A DNA stretch of 64,000 nt, taken from Armillaria gallica. Taxonomy: Eukaryota; Basidiomycota; Agaricomycetes; Agaricales; Physalacriaceae. Shown in pieces: positions 21,638-33,960 of the stretch (the stretch's first letter is position 1; each line of letters opens with the position of its first letter). The notes under the pieces are model-generated. The model ran no database searches, was not told the origin of the DNA, and saw only the letters and a program-made list of their open reading frames with translations. Made by a program: the position numbers and the translations under genes. The stretch lies in NCBI GenBank assembly GCA_037576215.1, contig JBANDB010000012.1, positions 2,728,001 to 2,792,000 of the forward strand. The letters are read 5' to 3'.

Positions 21638-22937
21638 ATGCGTACGCGATCCTACTATGTACAGCACCGGCTCCCATGGGAACTCATAACTATCATCGCT
21701 CACATGGCTGTCATCGGTTCGATACCTACCATGGAAGCTCTATCGTTGACCTGCAAATTCCTTCTGGGTATAATGTGACCCATCTTATGGTGCCAGGTAA
21801 TCATTCAAAATGTCCCCCACTTCTTGATGAACAGAGAGCTAGACAGAATAATCAAATTCTTTTCTCATAACAAACACCTCAGACACTACGTCAAAAAAAT
21901 AATTTTATACAACACTGACGACGTCGAACTTTGCACCCAAGTTACTCAACTCCTTTCACATGCGTACGATTTCGTTCTGATAGGGTTTGACTTTTCTCAA
22001 CCTACCCCCTTAATCTTGGATTCTATATGGCGCGCAAAATCATTGCACATAGAACGTTCCCACATCGAGAACAACGAGATGATGAACATCTTTACGCAGA
22101 TGCATCACCTTCGACATCTATGCGTTGATGGAGGGGGATTACGCATACAGGACCACTAAAACGTTGCCTGCATTACCTGAGACCTTCAAGAGTCCCATCA
22201 CAGCTCTAACTATAGATTCTGGCTACTCTTACGTTCGATCACCGCTATTAGTGGCCAGATTCATCGAAAGCGCTCCTGACTGTTTTATGGCACTCACCAC
22301 CCTCCATATACACTTGTCTCCGTATGCGCTGGGACACCTAGCTGGCTTCTTTGATAAGGTTGGCTTGCAATTGATATCCTTGGGATGGTCAGTACCACTT
22401 TGTACGTGATATTCCTTATTAAAAAAATTAGACCTAAAACTAATTTCAAGGACAGTGGACTCCGTTCCTCCTCCTCTTCCTCTTAATCTCTCAAAACTGG
22501 TCAGACTACAACAGCTCCGAGTGAGTGTGCACCAGGATTATCTCCCCGCGGTATTCCCAACTATAACATCCCTACCAGCCTCCCAGCTCGAGAATTTCAC
22601 TTTGAAAATAACAACAGGAGCGGACGATGCAGATGTTCCATTTGCATGGCAATCGATACCAAGGTGGCTAGGAGGCTCCGTGGTAGTAGGAGCAAAGCAC
22701 AGCCTATGAAATGTCGACATACACATCATTAACCGATCTGCGGTTTCAACGCACAATGTGAGACAGTTGTCGATACATGGAACAGCTCACTTCTTATGGC
22801 CTTTGCTCGCTGAAGGTATCTGTACGATTTCGACGCACCCGGACGAAGACCATGTGTGGACTGTGATGATCCGACATGAATCAGACATTAAACCAGTCAC
22901 TTGGAAGATAGTCGAGAAATACTTCATTCAGAAATGA
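21638..22937 (+). pseudogene. F-box-like protein gene with nonsense codons
   Basis: Exon 1 is 21638-22401; the 54-bp intron 22402-22455 (GTACGT...CTAAT...ACAG) joins it to exon 2, 22456-22937. The start is the ATG at 21638. The N-terminus RLPWELITIIAHMAV resembles an F-box; the following sequence has leucine-rich stretches (LRHYVKKIILYN, MHHLRHLCVDG, FKSPITALTIDSG, SQLENFTLKITTG). It ends KPVTWKIVEKYFIQK. Lesions: TGA at 21776-21778 and 22707-22709, each fitting a former CGA, and a one-base shift near 22130 in a G-rich run. F-box proteins are substrate adaptors of SCF ubiquitin ligases; this copy cannot make a full one. Bases 22527-22662 have a relative between two LTRs at 1866-2001. Confidence 0.75.
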
Positions 22938-25714
22938 AATCATACTAGTATTCCACTTAATTACCCTGTCATTCACACGAGGGTTGCAAGGATGTGCATG
23001 ACAGTTCCTCTTCTTGAATCAGCAGGCAATTAATCATTTTCCAGTGGAGAATTTTTGGATCTTCCGACCGGGATACCACCTCTGAATCCCATTTCTTGCT
23101 GGTGCATTATTCTATCTCTCATAACTTACTAAACGCAACTTTTCACAGTTCAAACGTGGTCCCCGAACATAATTCAATTGTACCAGCAGATCCAGCTCCA
23201 GATATCATAGAATGTATCAGCAGCTCGTAAGTGTACAAATTTAATGATGGAACAGTGTATGACCGTTTCTGTGTAGTGACAATGTCTATCCACTCTTCGA
23301 TATTTGACACAAGAGCGCAATGGACAACTACAGTTCCGTCCCAACCTTCTATAGATATAAACTAAAACAGATCTTGTACTCGTTCTATGGCATTTGAAAT
23401 TTCCCCACAGTTAAAAATTCTTAAGTTAGATTAAGATTGAAAGACTCGACATCCGAGATAGCTCTGTACATCACAGACTCAGCGACTTGTGCAATGGAAC
23501 AGGTTAATCGAGCTATTCCCTAATCTGTGTTCATTTGTACGACTTTGTCAGTATTCGCTCAAGCATAGAAGCAAGAAACACTTGAACTGTTGTGAATTTG
23601 ATTTGCTGACTGCGTGATCGTCAGCCAGAGGCTCTCCACCCAGATATTTTGTTGCACCGTATCATTTTCTGTTGGAGTTGTTCCAAGATTCTACATTATT
23701 TGGACGGTGGACTGCCTTTATGACAATTATGCGCTAATATCTTTACACATTTAACCTGGAATGAGACTAGCACAGCAGGTTCATGTGGAGTCCATGAAAA
23801 ATAAAGGTCATGTACTTACTACGTTCAGTGTTGCTCCGGTTGTTCCGATCCAGACCCAATTGCCACGCGGGCTGTTTTCGGATAAAATATGTCACACATG
23901 CGTTATGTATGAAGCTACTGCGCAATCGTCCTCTCTCTCCCAACCTCCTCTTCTTCCCACTTGGTGTCTCCTCCTCACGAGCTTTAATCTACCTACAAAC
24001 GTGTGGCAACTGTCAACAGTGTAAGGACATGTTCTACATGTATGCGCAGATAACTGAGCAGATATCTAGACACACTGGAATGACTGTGTTATGTACTGGC
24101 AAATCGTGTGAGTGTACATTGATTCTTGAATTCTCCGAGCTTACAACTATCATATTAGCTCGCAATATGACATCACTTTTCATTCTTTTCGTTGTGTGCT
24201 CTTTAAGTCAACGTGCTAACGGTGGCCGGACACGTATCCCAATGTGAACGCTGACCTGGTCCTACTTGGTCAGTGTTTCGTGGTATGTACCTTCTGGTAT
24301 TATGTTCTCTTTTCTAATATTCATTTCAGCTGGATTGTCTGACCATCCACCGGTGTCAATGTTTGCTGATGTGTCCAACGTCTTTGACGTAAAATATCCC
24401 TACCGCTGTTTACGAGGTGTATATACCGTGGCCTGACTTATTCCTGCCGAGCATAGCTTCACTTGACGTACTCAGGAGGGTTCCCTTTCACTCGGTGATC
24501 TTTCAGAATACGAGCACCGACCTGGACCTATTTGCAATGGCTAGCGCCCAATGGTACGTGCCTTATGCATGTATTTTATCCATTATCCTGATAACCATCC
24601 CTCTGACTACCAACCATCGTCAAACCCTCCTAACGTGTTGCGTATCTTCAGGTGTAACACGCAACATGACTATTTATCTTGCATTACGTGTGACCCCATG
24701 GTGTGCACTGTCTAATTGGCTGTAACTGGTAAGATCCTATCCTCCTCCCTGTACGTTGTCTGAATCAGAATAAAATTTGGTTGGTTGAGTATACACAGAT
24801 GTTGCCGTCCAACTCTATTGCCAAATTGGTCATGCCTGATTCAACTAAGCCCGTTGCTCTTGTCAGGAGACACGCCTTCGGGATCATGTTCGTTCAGTAG
24901 GACTGCGCGCATGGTATACTTATAAAGTCGTATCCGTGCTCCATCCAATCGTACGACTTGACTCACTAACAAATTCGGAACAGAAAGCATCGGAAAATTA
25001 GTGAAAACACACACCCTCACATTCACGGTTCACACGGAGCCCGATCCGTATCCACAGAATAAGGTGTGTACTTCTCGTTAGCCTCGCTCGTCTGCTCTCG
25101 CCATCGACTTACTTCCAAGCGACCCCGGTTTTTTGAAGATATTCATCGAATATTTGATTTCATGATATAGTGGGTACGTATTTAGCGTTTGGAAAAATAT
25201 AACTCTTACCTTATATTTGATTCAGAATGAGTAAAGCGCCCGATTTGCATTAGCAGTGATGAGGGAACTCTAAATGTATGATTGCATGGCAGTTTGATGG
25301 CGATTACATTGTACATTCTAAATTTAGATGGCATATATGTATCCTAGATTCCTACGTACAACAATCTAATGCGTTCGTCTTAATGCCAACGGATGGTCTT
25401 AAAGATGGGGGGAAAATCTTTAACTGAATCGTAGTACAGTAGAAGTCAAAGTGTCGCCAGAATTTGCCACTGTCAACTGCGAGTCAAGGTAGCGGTCTTA
25501 CCGCTAACCGGCCCTACTTATTTATTCTTACATTGCACCAAGATTGAAAGACTCGATGCTCATTGAGCTTTCCATTGGCTGGCGTACGTCAAGAACTACT
25601 GCCAATGCAGCAGGTCAGACAATGTACAACAAGACCTCTACGAATTACTAGTACATAGCTATTCCACAAATCAACGCCAAGTACTTCAAGTATGTACTTT
25701 AACTAGATCTTCAC
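22938..25714. other. Unassigned interval
   Basis: Only short, unsupported frames. The longest forward one (23810-24247, 145 codons) starts in Arg/Leu-rich sequence and has a cysteine cluster CGNCQQCKDMFY, but no recognisable domain. Could hold fragments of decayed genes. Confidence 0.35.
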
Positions 25715-26984
25715 TCATGTTAAGGTCAATGTCGAAAAATTCCCTATACTTTTCCTTGACATGCACCAAATCAACGCGAGACCTCTCGGATAGATTGAAG
25801 ATGACAATGACATTCCAACCTCACGCACACACAGATCACGAATACAACACCAGAGCTCTGGAAGATTGCACCCATCAAACAACATCAACTCAATGGATAA
25901 CCGCACCAGTTTCACCACACATGTCTCAAATGTCCTGACAAGGAAGGGTAAAAAGGCCTCAGAACACCAGATGTCAATCTCCCGCAGAGACAAACAGCGA
26001 GAAAGGTCGAGGGTATTAAAAGTAAATGCACGATGATGTAAACCTGTTTCTAACAACAAAGTTGGATTACAGTATAAAGCAGGCAGACAACACTCACGAT
26101 TTATACGGCAAGCAAAAACCTCCAAAGTCGACACTTGTTCCATAATGTGACCAAGTCCTATGAAGTTATGCAAATCAACGACCACGCTAAGGATTCGTAA
26201 AGGGGACTTATGAGGCAGGACATCAGAGACGTTAAGTTGATTTTCTAATCCCATGCAGCCTAGATCCAAGAAAACAAGATTACGACCATTCAAAGAGTGT
26301 AGTCTCCTTCCTTCCAAAGGAGTTCGATCGGAATAAAAAACTGTCCCTCCACCCCTGTAAAAAGTATCTCCATTTACGACCGGGGTGTAAGTGTAAGGAA
26401 TACACCGGAGTAAGTTCAAACTGCTGAGGTCATCCATAGGCTGAAGAAGACTTTGTATAGATCCAGTAGAGAATCTACATTGTCGTAAAATGACAGAACG
26501 AATCCTCCTGAGACAGGATCCGAATCAGGAGAACCTAATTCTGGTGATGTCCGTACCATAGAATGAAAGGACAGTCACATTCTTGAGACACATCAGATAT
26601 TGCAATTCAGCATCATCACAAGCCTTCCAGCGACTTGCGAACACTGCAACCATCCTAATATGCGGTACAATGGAGGGCATGTTTGATAGGAACCTAGCAT
26701 AAGCACTTGGAGTACGCCCTGGCACACGATACAAGACTATCGACCAAAACAACACGCTCCTACTGATCCTAAGCGTTTCGTGACATACCGTGGAATATGA
26801 TTGACAAGACCTAAGTTCAACATCACAATGCAGAAAGCCGCGTAAAGATTGACACACACCTGCGATTCACACACAACATTACCAAAATTGAATCAATGAG
26901 CTCCCGCGGTAACAGCGAGAAAATGAAAACCTGCATAGAAAGCAAAGGGAAAGTAAATGAAAGCAGAAGTTGCTTCGACATCAT
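25715..26984 (-). pseudogene. Second F-box-like gene, decayed
   Basis: The first ATG in frame is at 26984. About 25 residues on comes LLPRELIDSILVML, an F-box start. A one-base frameshift near 26850 leads to a frame reading VCHETLRISRSVLFWSIVL, then SNMPSIVPHIRMVAVFASRW and a leucine-rich repeat-like series. That frame crosses one TGA at 26525-26527 (after ITRIRFS), probably a former CGA, and continues through LEGRRLHSLNG, LVFLDLGCMGL and LSLREIDIWCSE to a stop at 25715-25717. The layout (F-box then LRR-like region) matches the 21.6-kb gene only generally; I see no direct nucleotide similarity. Confidence 0.6.
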
Positions 26985-27159
26985 AAAGTAGAAGGATCGT
27001 GACACCGGAAGCAGTGTAGCTTATCTGCTTCATGTCATCGTAATGACTGAAGATTAACATTTACGTCATACTGATGACCGCTATCTTTCGAAATGACAAC
27101 TGACTCCTATGTAGACGCCTTCTACTTCTACTGCTGGCTCACGCACACAAACATATAAA

Positions 27160-27728
27160 ATGACTGCTTCAATCCTGGCACACTTATCAACGGCCAGATT
27201 TCCTTCGTGCTCACATGGTATGAATTACCCTCGCTTTGTAAAGCAAAGCATCCTGACTATCTTCAATATACAGAATGCCACTGCAGCCCTTACCAAGGCC
27301 AACGTTCTCGACGACATTTGCCCCGAAACTATGGCCAACTGGTGTGACAAAGTGACAACCTGGCCTTGGAAAATCTTCTGCTCTACAGAACATATTCCCA
27401 CCTTTACCCCACCCGCACGACATGTCCTAGCACCACTACCCGTCAATGCCATCAGATCACACAGCCAAGTATTTAAATACGCTCACCCACACAGGTGCTC
27501 GTTTCAACGTCCAATCCAATCAGGAGGCATGACGCCATACAGTGAACCAAGGCGAGTTACATTCGCTGACCCACTCGTGACAAATGCCACGCTGTGCCCG
27601 ATCAACGGAACCAAGATCACAACCAAAAGGAAGTTCAGTTCTCGCCAGTAAGTACCAATTTTATCCCTCCTTCTTATCACAAATTAATCAAAATGATCAG
27701 CAAAGCCGCCCATGTCAAGTACACGTGA
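27160..27728 (+). CDS. Small two-exon gene, unknown product
   Basis: Exon 1 is 27160-27647; the 53-bp intron 27648-27700 (GTAAGTACC...GATCAG) joins exon 2, 27701-27728; 171 residues. The ATG follows TATAAA closely, so the transcript start is unclear. The protein is basic at the C-terminus (TTKRKFSSRH) and has a Pro-rich centre (TPPARHVLAPLP). Without the intron the frame stops at the splice site, so the intron adds only nine residues. No domain recognised; a remnant of a mobile-element Gag is possible but unsupported. Confidence 0.45.
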
Positions 27729-29929
27729 CCCAAAAAGAATAATCCTATCCAACAAATGTGGAGACTGACTTATGGATATGAAGCCGCTGTCACTGCTCTC
27801 GACTAAACGCTGACCTCTCATCGATCAAATCACAAAACCTTCTCGAGCTGCCACCGTCTACGCATCGAACAATTATGTCTTCTTTCAACCGATACCTTCA
27901 TCATGGTTTCTCTTACATACCATAAATTGAAAAATGTATTGAATATTGTTGTTTACCTTATTTCGGCTTGCCAACTATAATTTCTATCCTCTGAATCTCC
28001 TATTTTAATGACTTATCTAAAAGATGATGCTGAGAATGTGACAAAGCATGCGAAGGACGCTGACAGACCTTGTCTCCCTCGCCAGCTAGGGCATCTAAAT
28101 GTGTGCATACATCCACCTACCCAACCTGGTCCTAAGACAGAGCCGCCGTGCCTTCTCTACTGGTGTCACCCCTCCTGTACGCTGTATTCAATGGCGCACG
28201 TTGCCCTTCTCAAGCAGTTACCGCATAAGGACACACAAGCCCTTCTGACGAGTGTCTTCAGAGACGTGCGGAAACACAGCGAAGACTATCGCCCGACAAT
28301 ATAAGCAGGCCTGAGCCAGACTCTTCTATTCCGGCACTGACGTATCATTCGAATCCAGGGTTTGGTCCAGAAGTTTCGACCGAAAATGGAAAGGACGTCG
28401 GAGAAAATAACCAACAGTGCTACAGGAACAACGTGAGATTCCGAGTCAGGAAGAGCACCCGAAAGAGCATATTTACCTAGGTGCTCCCCTCAGGGCAAAC
28501 CTCTCCTCTCGAATCTATACCTCGAATTTATCACGATCATACGCAGTTTTGGTTTCCAGACATAGCAAAGTGGATTCGAATATTCGCTCCTGGACCCTTG
28601 GCAGTCGTTGTGGGAACAAGGACCAGACGAAGGGGGGCGGAGACTAGTGCTCGGGCACTGTATATATGTCGGGCTAGAGAACGAATGGGCACGACGAGCA
28701 TAAATATGATGAAATTCTACCCAGAACGAGTTTCATATACTATCAATCACCTCTTTCTCATCCATTGTGGTATGTAAGCATGCATGCGGTAACCGTTCCC
28801 CGTCTCACGCTTTATACAATACCAGCTCGACTGTATCCAGACAAAGGCATCCCGTCGTCTTGTGTTCATTCCTTGTACACCACGCTCGCTACATATATAG
28901 TCGTGTCGTATCTGGCCCAAGATATCTACTGCAGAATGTGTCACCTAGCATCCATGAGATTGTCGAGGATTTTTGCTGTCCGTCCACCCACGGATTGATT
29001 TGGACGTGCGCTGAAAGTCACCACTGTGAACTGAGTCTCAAAGGTTATTTGCTAGTTGTGACTTTTCTGTCTTCAGTGCAATACGAGGAACGAGAAGACG
29101 ACAACATTTTAGTTACAGGAGGATCGCTGCATCTCACGTCTTTTCGAATTCATTGTCTGATGTATCGCAAATAACCGATCTCCAAGCAGCTTAGACCAAG
29201 TTGGTCCCTTCTCATACATAGAAGGTACCCTAAGGTATCCGGTGACGACCGAGACAAGGAAACACGTTCTGTCGTCGTTCATTCAGTACAGTCAGGCCGC
29301 AGCAATTCTGCTGGATAGAAATCATTAATCTGTATAATCGTCCTCAATAACCAACCGTGTTCTGGTATAGGACTCCGCATAGTCACTATAAGGAGGATTG
29401 TCATTTTTCGTGACAAGTGGCACTTCGATGAGAGCGAGATCCAGAAGGCCAATAGACTATCATTTGGCAACCCAACAGACACTGGCTGGCGATGGTCGGA
29501 GCGTAGTAACATTTCCTAAAATTGCGAGTTGTTCGGTACCTAGTCATGATTCTTCTCTGGCAAGAAAAATCCGGCGCGCACAGCATTAGATGTCAGGGTG
29601 AAAGCGAACTTCGGAGGAGATGGAGCAAAATGGACTATCGTCAGCACCCCAGCACTATGAAAGCTTTCGTTCTGCGCCGAGCTACACATCGACATGATTT
29701 CCTGGTATGGGGTAGAAATACTGTGACTGGAAAACCAATGAACACGAGGACAACAGACAAACGAAAAGCTAACAGTGCACGAATTGTCCTGAGCTGTATT
29801 TTTCTTTCGATCGACACTTTTGTCATGGTTTCTCATTTTTATTTAAGTACATACCAGAAAATTTAAAACATTTACATATAATTGTTGTTGTCTATTTGCT
29901 CATGTTAGGAAATCACAACTTTTGCGACC
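27729..29929. other. Unassigned interval
   Basis: Short forward frames only (for example 28008-28304, 98 codons, and 28481-28777, 98 codons, with FWFPDIAKWIRIF). None has a recognisable domain. Confidence 0.35.
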
Positions 29930-30230
29930 CGGGGGGAGACCTTGTCAAGCAAGGTGACTTATAATCAACTTATAATGAACGAAATTAGTCGGCTTATTAG
30001 CTTGGGCATGGCCTTATTAGGCATCTGGTAATCTTAATATACCCGGCCATTAGGGGGCTTACAAAGGGCATAATAATCGTGCTTATCATAATTGATGGGG
30101 GGCCTTATTATGGATCATGTTAGTTATCTTATCGTAAAGAACTTTCGTGTCGTTAGGCCTAATTAATGTCCCAGCCGCATAATGGCCTAATATGGCATAA
30201 TTGCGGCTAAAAATGCCTTATCAAGCAAAT
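29930..30230. repeat. AT-rich island of short palindromic motifs
   Basis: Repeated GGCCTTATTA (30010, 30101), GGCCTAATTA (30156), GGCCTAATA (30184), CGGCCATTAGG (about 30044) and several CTTATAAT/GCATAAT copies within 300 bp, in both orientations. GCCGCATAATGG at 30175 pairs imperfectly with the complement near 30197-30208. CTTGTCAAGCAAGG near the left end resembles CCTTATCAAGCAA near the right end. Could be a small MITE or a composite of them. Confidence 0.5.
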
Positions 30231-31412
30231 ACAAAATGTCGGACAAAATTGATTCATTATACACATTTTCTGGGTCTGTGTATTAAAGATTCCGTTGTCA
30301 AAGCCACTAGTGAAATACATTGAATACGCCATCTCATCGATGTCATCCTATTTCAAAATTTTTGACTTCCCATACTCTTTTTAAGCACTCTAAGTGGTAC
30401 TCTGAGGAAACAGGACATTCACGACACCTCCATCCCCGTTGTATATGCTAAGTTTAGTGTCCATCCCTTGTTCCTTCCATTTCTTCAGCCCGCAAATGTG
30501 CTCATGCGACAAGTTAAAACAGGTAAGCATCGTGAGTCGAGCCGCGGTGTTCGAGCCATTTGTCGATGAGCATGTCAGTGGAATCGTGGTCGAGCGTAGT
30601 CTTGACTAGCTCCGTCATTGAGAGGCTCGGCGGCGAGAACAAAGAGTAGTACTGCTTGCGGTGCGACATAGCGATGGCAGTGAAAGGACAAACTATGCTC
30701 TTTTGTTTGTCTGCGACTATGTGTGGCAACCAAGCAAAATGCTGACCTTGTCTCATAGCCCTCGTGCACAACTACTGCGCATCTCTGCAGTAAATCGTTC
30801 GATATCTGTAGAGCCTAATCTTATACTTTGTGTGGCCGTGGATAACACAGAGACATCTTTCTCTCCTTGTCACTTCCAGACAATAGAATCTGAATTCTGA
30901 CACACCTGTCACACAACTGGGTTAGTAGCATGACACAAGCCGACTCGGATTAGAAGTACCGGTCGTTGTGAAGAATAGCTACGGGCCCGGGATCATAGCT
31001 ACTCATTGAGACCGGTGGAGCCGACTCCAAAGAACCTTGGTTCGCACACGAATTACGATAGTATCGACATCGTGGGCGGTAGGAATGATCAGGGTAAAAT
31101 TGACAGTCTGCTGAGGAAGAGATACACAGTACAAGTGTTGAGATGGTATTACAGCTGATTGTGAACTTGTAGAATAAACGACGGGAATGCAAGAAGATAC
31201 AACATGGAAAGACAGGTCAGACAGTGACACTGATACTCATCAAATTCAAGAATCCTCGCCACCGCATCCCATGAAGCTTCCCACGGACAAGGGTCGGATG
31301 GGTAAAGGAAGAGAATGCACGACGATTCGAAAATCTCGCCACTCATCATTACCGAAGGTACCTGGACCATTCATAGATACACCCAGGGCACCGTCTATCC
31401 ATTTCCGAACGG
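30231..31412. other. Unassigned interval
   Basis: No recognisable coding content. A minus-strand frame near 30514-30660 (MTELVKTTLDHDSTDMLIDK) could be a short exon. Confidence 0.3.
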
Positions 31413-32092
31413 ATGCCCATGAGCCTCGATAATCCGCGGCTTGGCATTATCTGCCTTTCTGGCCATAGATTCCAAGCGAGGGTTACGGCTCGCCCATTGC
31501 TTCGCATCGGTCTGAAGTGGCGCTGCGGGGCGAGCTCGGGTTCCTCCTCTGAGAAGAGATCGTCGGGCGGGGAGAACTTGGCTGGGGAAAGGGTGTATGG
31601 AGGCGAGAGGACAATTTCTTGGACGAGCTTTGGGAAGGGTTTTCGTCCTCGTCAACCTTGGCCAGCGATGTCTGTACTTTACGCTTTTTAGCGGGACTCT
31701 GGCTTGGGACCTCCTCTGCGGGTTGTGGGGACTGGAGTTTACGCTTCTTGGTAGGACTTTCCAAAGGGTTATCCTCTTTTCGTTTGTCATTCATAGAAGG
31801 GCTCTCGAAGGAGTTTTGAAGGTGATTTCCGTGTTGAGCGTGTAGAGGGCGCGAAGAGCAATTTGGCAATGGTTTTCGTGGGAGATGGGTCCGGCTTCGT
31901 AGGAGAATTGGACGGTACCACGCTCAGAGGCGTCTTTGAGGGCGATTTTCGTGGAGGCGCGTAGGGTGTAGAGAACGGTGTGACCTTTCTCGACGGATCG
32001 TAGCTCAGCCTCTCGGCTTTAATCTGCTGAGCAAGAGAGCTCGCCGTCTCGATCAGTATCTTGAGAATAGGTTCGAACGTCTTAGTCTCGGT
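31413..32092 (-). other. Ser/Pro/Lys-rich coding-like region with NLS-like motifs
   Basis: Starts right after a good acceptor (AATAG, intron 32093-32143) in the frame of the preceding AVL9 exon: TETKTFEPILKILIE, then a low-complexity part with SPSKTP and SPTKPDPSPTKT, stopping near 31800. An overlapping frame then continues the same style (SPTKKRKL, SPAKKRKV, both like classical nuclear localisation signals). The likely explanation is one protein with a frameshift near 31810, fused to or overlapping the AVL9 remnant. A separate nuclear protein gene is equally possible. Confidence 0.35.
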
Positions 32093-32143
32093 CTATTCGA
32101 ACAGTCAGTTAGGAACAAGTGTAGGACATTGGCAAGCGCTTAC

Positions 32144-33960
32144 ATTGACAAGAAGGTCTATATCGTTTTGCTGAGCACGATTGAATTAGTACTTCCACAG
32201 AGCCAGCTCTTTGTTTCCTACAGCATGTCCATTTGTTGCAGGGGCAGGTATGGCTGATAAAATGCATCCTACAATTCACGTGCCATAAGTATACACTGAA
32301 AACCGGGGGTGGAGTTGTGATCACCTTGCCAAAGATATCGAGTAGCAGGCCCGTATATGCCATCATGCTCTTGTGGTCAGATGTGTGGAGGGAAGACGGT
32401 TTCGAGAGTGTTGGCGCACGAGCAGCTAGGGGCGGAGAACCACAATCGTCCAGCGTTTGTAATAGACCTGTCACCTCAAGTTGACTTGGCCAGAATAAGA
32501 GACGCCTGTAATGGACATACCAGGGAGAAGGGAGATCAAAGAGTATTGGTATGTGCATAGTCTTTTGACAGGATGTCTGAAAAACAGGATCTTTAGCTAC
32601 AATGAGCACGGAAAATATGGGATAATGATTTGAATACCCCTTTTTGCAGCATCGATGCCTTCACAAGGACCAATGTGCGCTGTCGGAAGACATGCACAAA
32701 TTCCCGTCTAGGTGAGGATTTGATATAAGCGCTGTTTCGAGATCAATAATGAATCTACAAGCTTGTTCCTGTGCCCGGACATGAGCTATGTAGAATGGGA
32801 AAGAGTGGGTAACGTACCCATATACAATCCACTTTCCGTCGGCTGACCACGCAGTGATGGCTCTAATGCTACTTCAAAATCATCGAGGATTTGAGTTTCT
32901 TGGAAATCCCTAGAGGCTTATCTTAGTGCTTTGATCCTAAAATGCCTAGACCGCAAACCTTTGATTAAAAAGTGCTGTCGTCACCACATTATCACTGGTG
33001 ACGGGAATTCAGCCTACCGCGGCACTTTCAATGAATGTTCACGAACTGTATTGGACCAAAGACCGGTTTTGACGCCAAACGCACAACAGCCTTTTGAAAC
33101 GTTGAACGCGTAACGTCTGGCATCTTGACTAGGAGGGCAGAGGTAGCGATTTGCTGGTTACATCTGGAGGGTAATGAGTCGCGAATGATATACGACAATG
33201 GACTGGCGGACATACGAGATACCGAAAATAGTGGTAGGACTAGGTCCTGAGGGTACCAGATGGAAATATGAGTAGTCTTCCGCATTCTATGTGCCAGCAT
33301 TAGTACCAAGATGTCTTCCTTATCAGACACGCACCAAATGAGCGCCGTCAGGTAAAGCCAGGAATGGCAGTATCCTGGCCACCTCTTCGTCTTCAAACAT
33401 TTCTCCTTTCGAGCATTCTATCTTGGGGCCAACCTAGAAGCCGTCCTTGTTGGTATATCATGAAAAGTGATGGCATGACGCACCAGATGGTTAAAATATA
33501 CCAAAGCGATACCCAAAACCAAGGGTCCAACCGGCGGGACAACAAGCATAGACTCGGGACGGGCTTTCCTCGATGAGCCAGAAGCAAAGGACTCAGCAAT
33601 GGATTCAGCATCCACCCCTCGAGGTGGGTAGGTCACCATTTGTGGGCTGGTAACGGGCGATTCCTTAGTTTCTTCGATTACTGAGGGGGCAGCAGAAGTG
33701 TTTGGACTTTCATGGTTATCTCAATTATAAAAGCTCATATCGTCGGCCTCTGAGCTGTAATCAGTGTCCACTGTATATGGCTTCGAGGCGCGCTTTGAGA
33801 AAGAGTTGGAGGAAAGCGAAGGGAGCATGGAATCGTGGGGGTCGTTAATAAAGGTAGAGTGCCTTGGGGACGTCGTTGGCGACGACAGCGCGTCCCTCGA
33901 TCCACGAATAGTTTCCACTATCCAGATATCCAGCCATCGACGGTCTCCAGCTGGTGCGTA
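32144..33960 (-). pseudogene. AVL9: AVL9/DENN-domain secretory protein gene, decayed
   Basis: AVL9 family proteins act in late exocytic traffic and carry a DENN-type domain. Recognised blocks in order: VVPPVGPLVLGIALVYFNHL, VGPKIECSKGEMFEDEEVA, ILPFLALPDGAHL, EDYSYFHLVP, SALLVKMPDVTRSTFQKAVV, LASKPVFGPI, LFNQR, SLRGQPTESGLYMG, FVHVFRQRTLVLVKA, HPVKRLCTYQYSLISLLP, GLLQTLDDC, DAFYQPYLPLQQMDML and NDIDLLVN. Introns fit at 33434-33483, 33287-33334, 33164-33215, 32995-33046, 32910-32958, 32597-32637, 32468-32520, 32269-32324 and 32093-32143; one near 32712-32815 is unresolved. Lesions: TGA at 33721-33723 (N-terminal Ser-rich region), TAG at 32218-32220 and a one-base shift near 32175. The start codon was not found. 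Confidence 0.8.

Noticed and set aside
28340..28380. tRNA-like TTCGAATCC segment
   Set aside because: No cloverleaf arms could be drawn around it.
1033..33723. TGA read as Arg (alternative genetic code)
   Set aside because: Intact genes end at ordinary stops including TGA, TAA and TAG lesions also occur, and element A has CGA where B has TGA; mutation explains the pattern better.
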